Assembly: GCA_964017045.1 (NCBI GenBank)
Contig: OZ024811.1
Coordinates: 12,243,818 to 12,307,817 of the forward strand
Direction: 5' to 3'
DNA: 64,000 nt
DNA from: Omphiscola glabra
Taxonomy: Eukaryota > Mollusca > Gastropoda > Lymnaeidae
In this document: positions 12,001 through 24,000 of the stretch, one piece after another
Layout of the letters: each line of letters opens with the position of its first letter
Numbering within the stretch: the stretch's first letter is position 1
The notes under the pieces: model-generated
Databases searched by the model: none
Told to the model about the DNA's origin: nothing
Seen by the model: only the letters and a program-made list of their open reading frames with translations
Program-made: the position numbers and the translations under genes

Positions 12001-15000
12001 AACGCCAACTGGTGGCTATATAGTGTGGCGACAAGAAAAATGTATTAATAATCTCCCCCCTTCACTATGCACGCTCTCTAAAATGTTTACATCCATCCCA
12101 AATGGATAAAATCACAAGTTTTAAATGAAAATAGCTTCTTTACATTCAGACTTTTGTCAAATTTGAGTCCTTTACAAACATCCTTTGCAATTTTGTCCAA
12201 AAGTGGACCCAGATGATGAATTTGGTCATTGGTGGTAATTTAGATTTAATTAGTGATAATTTATTGGGTTAACTATGCTAGCTGCAGTAATACAGATTTC
12301 TATATTTAAAAAAACCAAGTGAACAAAATATTGTCCACCTTAACAAGTTATTGAGTTTACCATCTTATAACATTATGTTTCTAAGAATATTGCTGAAAGT
12401 AGGGGGAAATTTGGATTTCTGCGGAGCCATATGGATATCAAGTGTTTATCTATTTTTAGAATTTAATTTACCAAATCTGTCTCAAGGACTTACTCTCTAA
12501 ATCTCCTACTATTTAAAAATTTCTAAGACTTACTCTCGAATCTAAAACTGTTTCTAGGACTTACTCTCTAAATCTTGTACTATTTCTAAGACTTACTCTC
12601 TAAATCTCCTACTATTTCAAAATGTCTAAGACTTACTCTCTCAATCTAATACTGTTTCAAAATTTCTGAGACTTACTCTCTAATCTAAAACTGTTTCTAG
12701 GACTTACTCTCTAAATCTTGAACTATTTCTAAGACTCACTCTCTAAATCTTCGACTGTGTATCTTCATAACCACAGGGTCCCGACCTAATGAACCCGTGA
12801 CCGGGGAGTTAACTCCAGAGTTTCCGGGTGACGCAGGGGACATTGAGATCGGTGAAGTCTGACTGATGGGAGATAAATCCGCTGACAACTCAGCAGCACC
12901 ACTTCCCTCCTCTCCATCAGTACCATCTGATTTGGAGCTCAGAGCTGTAAAACAAAAAAAAACATGATTCTTATTTTCAAAGGAATATATAAAGGCATTA
13001 ATCGAAAATACTCAAATTTATTTTTTTTTATTCTTTTTTAAAATAATTTGAATACTTGAAATTTTTTTTAAATAAGCTACTTTCAATCGTAAAAAAAAAC
13101 ATAACAAGAGAATATATACATCACATTTGTAGTGTGCAATTGTGCAGTAAAAAAAAATTTTTGGCTAAACATTAGAAAAAAAAATAATATTTTCTATTAA
13201 AGTTTTATACATTGAAAGTAGAATTTGTTAGACATGGTCTTAATAACACAGGGTTGTTCTTTTTCTGTTTGCATTTTCAAGAAAAAATAATCATCTTTTA
13301 AGCTGGGAATGTCATAAATGAGAAGGGCAAGGGGGAGAAAATGTGCATGTGTGGTAGGCAATCCACACGGGAATCAAATAAAAAAAACTCTTTAATAAAT
13401 ATATATTGTTTTTCCAAACAACCAATGACTCACCGTCCTGACTCAGCTCGCTCTCCCCTCCAACAATGCCAACCCCTGGTGCACCTCTGCAACACAAAAC
13501 AATGTCATTGGGGTCAGTAACAGTATACATTAGATAACAAATGGGTTCCACAGCACATCACACATCTGATACTGAGAGCACCGCAATGCCACACAGTAAT
13601 TCAGTAAACAAGGAACAGTTGTAAAGCAGAAACTAAGAATTTATATTTGATAGCTTTAAATAAATTGTTGGTCACAACCAGATGATTTCAATTAAACAGG
13701 AGTCAATGGACAAGACGGAAATGACTGATACAATGGGATGAGTGGGAATTAAACAGGAGGCAATGGACAAGAAGGAAATGACTGATACAATGGGATGAGT
13801 GGGAATTAAACAGGAAGCAATGGACAAGATGGAAATGACTGATACAGTGGGATGAGTGGGAATTAAACAGGAGGCAATGTACAAGATGGAAATGACTGAT
13901 ACAATGGGATGAGTGGGAATTAAACAGGAGGCATTGGACAAGATGGAAATGACTGATACAATGGGATGAGTGGGAATTAAACAGGAGGCAATGGACAAGA
14001 AGGAAATGACTGATACAATGGGATGAGTGGGAATTAAACAGGAGGCAATGGACAAGAAGGAAATGACTGATACAATGGGATGGGTGGGAATTAAACAGGA
14101 GGCAATGGACAAGATGGAAATGACTGATACAATGGGATGAGTAGGAATTAAACAGGAGGCAATGGACAAAATGGAAATGACTGATACAATGTGATGGGTG
14201 GGAAGAGGGGAAGGGGGGCTACTCCCTTGTATCATTTAAAAATCATGCTTAAAAACTCCAGTCCTGCCCTGGAGCAGTCATTACATAAAACAAACTAGCC
14301 CCATTACTCATCATTACTGCCAAACAAGTATGGACCCTATTGGGTCTAATACTGACCTCTACTGAGACAAATACTGACCCCTAGTGAGACAATTACTGAC
14401 CCTTACTGAGACAAATACTGAACACTACTGAGACAAATGCTGAACACTACTGAGACAAATACTGACCCTTACTGAGACAAATACTGACCCCTACTGAGAC
14501 AAATACTGAACACTACTGAGACAAAGACTGAACACTACCGAGACAAATACTGACCCCCTACTGAGACAAATACTAAACACTACCGAGACAAATACTGACC
14601 CCCCTTCTGAGACAAATACTGAACACTACCGAGACAAATACTGGAGAGGTATCAGCACTCAAAATAAACTGAAAGTATATCAGGCGTCTGTTCTCCCTAA
14701 GCCTGTGAATCGTGGACGGTGTACCAACGCCATGCAGGAATGCTGAGCAACTTTCATACAACAAAATTTTAAAAATCCTCAACATTAAATGGTAGGACAG
14801 AGTCCCAGACACTGAGGTGCTCACACAGTCAGGTCTCCCCAGCATCTTTACCATTTTAATGAAGTCCCTGCTTCGCTGGGCGGGAGAATGTCAGACGACC
14901 GTCTGCCCAAGAGAATTTTCTACGGCGAGCTCGAACAAGGAAAGCATTCTGCTGGCAGGCAGAAGAAACATTTTAAAGACAACCTAAAAGCTTCACTGAA

Positions 15001-18000
15001 AGCATTCAACATAAACTCAGACACATGGGAGGAAAAAGCAAAGGATCAAACATCACTTTACTCGGGAGCTCCATGCAACATGAAGTTGGCAGAACAGCGG
15101 CTGCAGAGCGCAAGCATGCCAGGAAGGCCCGGTCTGACTCTGCTCCCGGAGATGACCCATCATTCCCCTGCACCTGCTGCACAAGAAAATTTTGTGCCAG
15201 AACCGTCCTTATTAGCAATCTGCGCACCAACAGACAGAACTAGCACAAATCTGATGATTAAAGTGGTCATGGTCCACTCCCGACTGACGAACAACAAGTC
15301 AAATACTGACTCCTACCGAGTCAAATACTGACCCTTATAGTCAAATACTGACCCCTACTGCATCCAGACCTAGGACAGCCATTATTTAAAACAAAAGTGA
15401 TCCCCACCAAGTCTAATACTGACCCCACTGAGTCCAGTCCTGTAGCAGGATCCTCATCAAGGAGTCTCAATCTCTTTTTTTGTTCCCGTTCTTTTAGGAT
15501 GACTTTCTTCAGGGGACTGGGCTTCTTTGCTTTCCCTACTTCTCTCTCTTTCCCTCTCTTCTGTACGGGAGCTGAGGAGTCTAACATATTTCCAGGCAGA
15601 CTAGAGCTGTTGCTGGCTGTGCCTGCAGCTTTCTTCCCTCCCTTTGTAGAGACAGGGGCTGTCGCCAGGCTGTGTTTGTTAGCTGAAGATGGCGCCATTG
15701 GAGGCGGAGGCTTTTTCTGAAATTTACAAGGAAATAATTTAAAACTTGTCTGTCAATTAAATAAAAACAAATTGATTTCAAGTTTGTAAATACATGTACT
15801 CCCATCAACCAAAGGATCTTCTTCTGTCCGGTTCTATCAGGGAGGCTTTGCAGGGAGGTACAGTTGGCATCTGCTAAAAGGTGTCAATTCCTGATGGAGA
15901 TTCTTTTTTTTGGCTTTGAGGGTGTCCTTAACACTGCCGTTGATTCACCGCTGGCAAAGATTTCCTCTGGCCCTAAAACCATGGTGCCTGCTACTACAGG
16001 CTTGCAATTCAGATTGGCGACAAGGTGGTCAAACAAATTAATTTACTGTTGGGCCATCATATACTGACCACTGTGCAGCCATCACAAATCAACAACCCCC
16101 AAATCTTTATATAATCATTATTATCATCATCAAGTCCCTTAGTCTTTGGACCGTTGGGGCGCCACAGCTGACATGAAAACTATCTGTCTAAATTCCTCTC
16201 TGTCTTCTGCACTAAGCACTACTTTATATAAACCTCCACATAAATTCTTTCATCAACATCAACCGGTGTTGTGGCAGCAAATCAATAATTTTTTTTTTTA
16301 TTAAACATTTTAAAAAACACCGTTATTTTGCATAGGATTTTTTTCCTACTTTTACTGAATAAATTCACTTTTTAATTGAGCAGCCTTTTGGCAGAGCTGA
16401 TTCATGCAAATTTAAAATGTTCTATTAATTTTTAAGTGTTTGTTATTTTTCTGTCTTTAAATTACTACGTCTATGCTCAGATGCATCGGCTTTGTTTCTA
16501 CTATATCATGATATACAAAATAGAGAGACTATCACAACAACAAAAGTCAATGGCAACACTCGGCTCACCTGAATGGCTTCTATCATCGCTGCTATGTCAA
16601 AAGCGATCGGCTGCTGAGACTTCTTCCCTCCCGGTTTCCCGGCGGACTGCCGCTTAGCTTCACTGACGACAGCTGCGTCGGTTATAATGCCACCACTGGA
16701 CTTGCCACTTAGTGGTGTCTGATTGCCAGATTTCTTCAGCCCCACTTCCTTGAGCCACTGCTGCTCTAGGGAGATTTCTGCCAGTTCGGCCTCAGCTGCC
16801 TTGTTGGCGTGCTCTCTGCGTTTCCGCCGCTTTCTCGCTCGTTTAGATTCATTTGTGTTACCTTGAAAGAGGAAACAGGTAAAGATTTATCAGCTTCTCA
16901 TTTCTGATTTAGTAACCTAAAATAGACGTAGTAATTTTTTATACAACCAACTTAAATAATAATTGTAATATTTAACAATCATAAGACATTTACTTATTAT
17001 TTATAAATGTGTATATATATATACTAAATAAAAGATACCTAAATTTAATTTCTTTATTATTTCTATACAGTCACAGAGAAGGTTTAGCTAAACTTACATA
17101 AATTCAGCTCTTTATTTCTGCTATAATGCAGTATTTTTTTTTTAAAAAGCTAAAGAAATGTATATTTTAATAATGAACTTTAAAAAAAAGTATAGATGTT
17201 GTGTTGTTAAAGGTGTTTTTCTTGGGGTGTAAAAAGAACAAGGAAATTGGATTATTTTATTTTAATCAAGGAATTCATTTTTCTCCTGACTGCTCTTCTT
17301 ATAGTGAATGAAATATCCAAATGCTGCAAGTGTTCTCAAACAAAGAGAGAGAAGAAAAAAACCCAGATTCGTGGTTGGTTCACAATTGTGACAATAACAT
17401 TTTTTTTTTTACACAAATAATATTTAAAAATTCATAATTTTTAGAATAGCACAATCATGGGACACCACCTACTCGTCAGATAGCTGCCGTCATCATCTTC
17501 ATTCTCCCCTGACACACAGGAACCTGTCAGGGACTGGGTCCTGCTCTGGCTGCCAGCTTTGGCAAATGTCTGCACAACAAGGAAAAAGGCATTGTCATTA
17601 GCACAGCTCCAATTTCTCTCAGCTTTATCTAAGGGGGTGGGCAGCAACACAGTTTGAATGAATGGCTCTTTTCATGATTGACCCATCCCGTCCTACCCTA
17701 TGTCTTACAAGTTAATAGTGTTTTGCAGTTTCCTGGAGCTGCCACACAGATTGGGAACTTTTAAATTAAAATGTTAACAAAAGATATTGTAAAAAATCTT
17801 GCACACTAAAAGAAATTAAAAAATGATAACTGATAATGTAAATATTCTATTTTTTTTTTAAATCAAAAATATATAAATCATAGGAAATAAATGTTTGCTA
17901 TTAAATATAGTTCAACAATATCAGCATGGTAAGACAGCCCCCCCCCCACCCTAACAGTTTCCAAACAAGTAGTAAGAAAGTTACTCTTCACTCTTATTTA

Positions 18001-21000
18001 TTTCATGAATATTAAAATCATGAATTATGAAGGAAAGAACTCAAATATTTTAACGTATAATTAAACCCCTAAAAAAAAGTTATTCATATAAATCCTTTAT
18101 ATGCATTTTTTATTTTTTTTATTCTATATTTGCTTTTCTAATATCCCACCCGCTTTTACACCACCACCACCGCAGATTTAGTTCACCAACTATTTCATAA
18201 AAACAAAAGAAAATGTAACGCACCAAACGCACTTTCAATATTTTTTTTAAAAGAATCTAATTTAGCGCAATTATCGGAAATTTTATTTTGTGAAATCTGT
18301 GGCATCATATTCCCTTCATATTCCCCTTAAAAAACGGGAAAAACAGATTTTTGGGGTTGGGCTGAAAAGTTCAAAAGAATGTTTTGTCATTGGCAAAGAG
18401 TCTATGTGCCAAGTTTCAGCTCGATAGGTTGACTGGAAGTGAGTCAATTAGCCATCCAAAGATTTTGCCCTAAACCCACAAAAGCAAAGTTAATATAAAA
18501 GGAATTGGAAAACCTCACTCAATATATCTACTTAAGGGACATTTCATTTAAAATGTATTAACTTTAAAGCAGGATAGTAACATTTACCTGAAAAATTGAC
18601 AACAATTAAGAAACACTTTTCATTCACTAAAAATCAGGCTTTCTTGTAAGATCTTTGTTAGGTACCGTTATACACATTAACAAATTTAATCTGTAGCTTA
18701 AAAATTGTGTCTTTACAATACGTAACAAAGGACTGAAAACCAATATACAAAGAAAAACAATACCACAGCTAGTTATATTAACAATATTCAAGCTAATTAA
18801 ACCATTCAATTTATATAAAAATACAAAAATGAGATATAAAGAATTAAAAACTGTTAACAGTGAAAATGTATAATCCTCGAAAGATGCAAATATTAATGAA
18901 CATACAAAGAGTAAAATCTTGCCAGGTTCCTGTAAGTATATTAAGTCTCGTGTCTAATGAAGCAAAAATCTTTCGGCTGGAAAAAGCTGCCTTCTTATTT
19001 ATAGGGAGGGATTTAGAAGCCTCCAGAAAAGAAATGCATCACCCGATGGCATTCTTTAGAACAAATAAAATTTAAACAACACAGGTTAACACAAAGGATA
19101 TAACAATCTTGAAAAAAAAGATTTCCTTAACATAATTTATTAATGAACAGAGATAATAAAGATAGACTTACAGACTTGATGATGTCGCTGTAAGTCACTG
19201 ACATTCCAGACAGAGTTGCCCTTTCACCAACATTCCCAGAATCTCCACCCAAACCTCGTGAGGCTGGCAGCAGGCCGGGAAACTCATCAACGTCTTCAAA
19301 ATGCAGCGTTGACTCAGACACACTGGAGCTGGACAAGACGGTTTCAGCTGCCAGTGAGCCTTCACTGTCCATCCTCTTTGAGCGCGTCCTCCTTCGCCTG
19401 CGCCGCCTTTTCTTCTTCTCATCTTCGTTTTCCCCAGTTTTTGTTTCACATTGCTGCACATGGTCTTTGCTACTCAACTGATTGGTGGCAGCGGCAGTCA
19501 TGTGACCATCTCCAGGTCTCTGAGCACCCTGTGGCAGATTATTCACCATGCCTGAAACTGGACGTGGCAGATTGCCAGATGGCATGTGGTTGGTGCATGG
19601 GATTGTTGCAGCAGTGTTGTAGTTCACCGATTGAAAATTGACAGGTTGTAGTTGGGGGGCAGGAAAATTAGCCGCCAGCGGCACGGAGCCATACGACAAA
19701 GAGGGCGGGGGTTGATTCAAGTTCCCTGGGTAGAAGGAGAATCCCGGGACCGCAGCCATCGAAAAGGGCATGCCATGAGGGAGAGAACCATTTTGGTAAG
19801 GACTTTGACCACTCATGTTTTGACTAGTTGTGCCCCTTGTTGATGGAGCATGCAGCCCTCTGTGGAAGATTCCAGATGAAGGGTTGGCTGTGACTTGAGC
19901 TATATTTGCATAGGACCGTACGGCAGGGCTACTGGACAATGGAATGTTGACAGAAAAGGGTGCGGCATGCTGGACAGAGGCTGTAACATACAAGAGCTCA
20001 TCAAAAACACAGATATTGTCTGCCTTGATTATTACTAAGATATGTTAAAGGGGTTTGCGGGGGGGGGGGGGGGGGGGGCGGCTAAGATAAATATCAATCC
20101 TAAGCTGTCTGTCCCTGCCTTTGGAAAGTTAGTTAAAAATTCTGTCCCTGCCTTTGGAAAGTTAGTTAAAAATTCTGTCCCTGCCTTTGGAAAGTTAGTT
20201 AAAATTCTGTCCCTGCCTTTGGAAAGTTAGTTAAAAATTCTGTCCCTGCCTTTGGAAAGTTAGTTAAAAATTATGTCCCTGCCTTTGGAAAGTTAGTTAA
20301 AAATTCTGTCCCTGCCTTTGGAAAATTAGTTAAAAATTATGTCCCTGCCTTTGGAAAGTTAGTTAAAAATTTTGTCCCTGCGTTTGGAAAGTTAGTTAAA
20401 AATTCTGTCCCTGCCTTTGGAAAGTTAGTTAAAAATTCTGTCCCTGCCTTTGGAAAGTTAGTTAAAAATTCTGTCCCTGCCTTTGGAAAGTTAGTTAAAA
20501 ATTCTATCCCTGCCTTAGGAAAGTTTGTTAAAAATTCTGTCTCTGCCTTTGGAAAGTTAGTTAAAAATGACATCTAAGAAGTTTAAACGGACAGACATGG
20601 CTAGCCTGATGCCCAGCTGTTGAATGGTTAAGGGTTTTTACAAAATGATAGAGGGGTTACAATAAAAACACCAGGCATACGTTTAAAGTTTATAGGCTGC
20701 ATCACATAAGCCTACAGGAAACCCTAAAATCTCACAAGCTGTATAACAGCTAGGATTTACAAGTAACTTCCAACATACATAAAGTACACTGGTTTCAGTA
20801 CTTTTAAAATACATCATATAGGGGCGATTATAGAAGAAATTACCTAGAGAATGTTGTATACATCATATAGGGAGGATTATAGAAGAAATTACCTAGAGAA
20901 TGTTGTATTCATCATATAGGGAGGATTATATTATAGAAGAAATTACCAAGAGAATGTTGTATACATCATATAGGAGGATTATAGAAGAAATTACCAAGAG

Positions 21001-24000
21001 AATGTTGTATACATCATATAGGGAGGATTATAGAAGAAATTACCTAGAGAATGTTGTATCACTCACCTCCCATGTTACTCAAATCAGTTGACCCACTAAC
21101 TACTTTAATGTTGTGAGTGGTAGAAGTTATGGTGCTTGGCCAAGTCTGAGGCACACTGTCAGCACCCCTGGAGTCCAGGGATGTCTTGACACCAGCTTGA
21201 CCAGCAACGTTATGACCCCCTGATATCAAGTTTGGTTTACTCTGCTCTTTTGATGTTATGAAATCAGTGCCGAGGGCAGCTGCAGATTTGAAGGTTGTTG
21301 TTGTTGAGGTTGCCATGGATGCCGATGATAAGACAAACGTTGATGTTGTGGAGGGGGTGGAGTTCTTTGTGCTGACAGCTGATGACGCTCCAGCAGTTTT
21401 GGCTTCAGGTGACATTCCATCTGATTTGTCCTGTCTAGCAACCAGGTTTGTGGACTTAAAATGTTTGGATAAGTTTTTACCCTGTCTTGTCGGGTCATGA
21501 CCCGACTCTGACACAACACTGTGACTAACTTCAGGCACTGACATCAGGACGGATCGCTCTTGGTCCACTCCTGCCCTTTGACTGGACTTGAAGCTCCGCC
21601 CAATACAACTCCATGCTGAGTCTGGGACTGCACTCAAAACCTGCCCACTGGTCGCAACCCCTTTATCTCTGTCTCCAACAGTTGGGGCACACACAGTCTT
21701 ACCCTTATCTCCACTCGCAGACCGGCACCGCTCAGACTTGGACTCGTCCAGGGTTGAGAACTTTATAGACCAGGGGGGTTCATGGGCTGATCGCTCGATT
21801 GTCAGTGGCACCCTTTTGTCCAAGTTAAGAGTCTGTGGAGATTTTGATGACGCTGACGAAAGGGGTCCCCTGGCTGACATAGGTGGGAAATCTGTCCAGG
21901 AGTGGAGGTCGATCTTTTCATCATCGTCGTCAGGTTTAGTGCCAGAAGAAGACAGTGATGATGACGACCTAGATAGAAGTTTAGTATTTGCGCCTAGCAA
22001 TTTCGGAGACCTGGTCATGTCTCTTTGGTCTTTTTTCTGCCTTTTTTTCCGCTTACCCTCCACATAAGACTCTGAGCCACCATTATCTCCCTTCAATCTG
22101 TTCCCAGCAGAGTCGCTGTGCCCCGTTTCCTTGCCCGCATCGGTATCCCCGCTATTTTTAAATGAGCTGCCTGACTTCTGCTCTGCTATCTTCTCTTTAG
22201 TCTGCTCCTCAGTGGCAGCCGCCTTGTTGTCACTGCTGGCTATGTTCTGCGGGCTGACCTGTGTGCCTATCGTTACGTTGTTGGGTTGATGCATGGGACT
22301 GTTGTACCCGCTGTCCGAGTCTTGGTCCTCTGAAACAGTTACAACAACTTGGTTATTCACATAAAGTCTGAACATGCACGGACCGGCCGGCTTGATGTGG
22401 GACACAGGACATCCTACACAACACTCAAATGCTAATGGACCGGCACACTGATTTATGACAGCCAAACATAGGACATCCTACACAACACTTAGTCGCAAAC
22501 AGGTTAGACAGCTAGGTGCGGTACACAGAGCAAACATTATGCTGATCATTTTGTTGTTCATGGGTTCAAGTCCCACACTATTCATCTCTCCTGTGGCGTA
22601 AACAGTCTCATAGTCTATGCAAATCCTAATAGCTAGCAGAGGACCCTATGTTTGGATACCAGCCAAAGCAAAGATACCACCATGAATCTGAAAGCAAAAC
22701 TAGTGGTGGACACTCTAAACAGATGCCAGCCACAATGAATACAGAACTACGAATCAGAAAGCACTGAGACACCTTTGCCCAAAAAATCATACAATGCACA
22801 AAATCCAACAGAAATCATTGAAACATCATTGAAACGTAGCAAAAGAAAAGAAAATTCAAGGTGAACTAACATACAAAACATAACAGACAAAGTTTGTTTG
22901 ATTGAACCCACCAGGCTTACTGTTGTTAGCATTATTTGATTTCTTCTGGTTTGCTTTGACCACAACCTTTGGGCCTGGCTTCTCCTGAAGCGTTAAGTTT
23001 CGTATTCTTGTTGGGAAATTCGTCTGAGAGGATCGGCTGATACAAACCGGCGAGGATGCCCGAACTCCACCATTCTGTTTATCTTGACTTCCTGTCACCA
23101 GTTTCGTATGTGAGGGGCAGGCCTTAGTGAAAAAGAATTAATGCAAATTTCAGATTTTTTGTTTGATAAGGAAATTAAAAATAACTTTTAATGTGCCTTT
23201 CTATTCAGACAGGATTTTTTTTTCTTTCATCATTACATGGGAGCTGTTGATTAAAGTATCACCTATCAGAGTTATTGTCGATGACCTAGTATTTATCATA
23301 ATTGCTTTTGATTAGCCAGCACTTACTATGGTTGCTGTGGATAAGCTAGCACTTACGGTTGTTGATGTGGTGCTGTTACTTAAGTAAGTTGTTGCCGTTG
23401 GCAGCAGCACTTGCTGTTGGGGTAAATATTGCTGGGTAGCATGGGGGACATAGACAGGAGGCCCTGCACTCAGGAGCCAGGGGGTCATGGGATCAGGCTG
23501 TGGGGTCAGCAGTAAGCCTTGGCCGGGGATCGGCATGCCGAGCTGAGCTGGGGTCGGCAAAAGCCCATCACCTGTGACAGAGTTGAGATTTAAGTGACCT
23601 GTGTAACATCATCGTAAGATGCTGATTAAAGTAACTCAAAGTCTGGGATCAGAAATGAAATAAAGGAATCATTTGAAGAACATATCAGACATCAAACTGG
23701 TCCATGCACTGAATTTACACACAACAAACCCCACAGACAACTTCTGATTACCACATAAAGATATGAACAAAAGAGGTTTGCACACAGACGGATACTAAAA
23801 TCGTATAATAATTATATGTCAACTGTAGCAGACACATTAAATTGGTAATACATGGGGGACTATAATGCTGGCACTGGGTCAAGACATTTCCATTGCCCCC
23901 ATTTAAGAATACAATGTTGTTAAAAACTAGGGAGATTCATTTCATGCTGTTTCACAGACTGAACTTAATTTCCCATTGGCATGCCTGCTAAGGTTTTATA

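Noticed and set aside
13672..14235. 187-residue minus-strand ORF with 19-residue repeats
   Set aside because: A 57-bp intronic minisatellite; the gene's phases are satisfied without it.
19216..19641. 141-residue plus-strand ORF
   Set aside because: Shadow of SECISBP2 exon 8.
22540..22580. tRNA gene
   Set aside because: Only a B-box-like match; no cloverleaf or A box.
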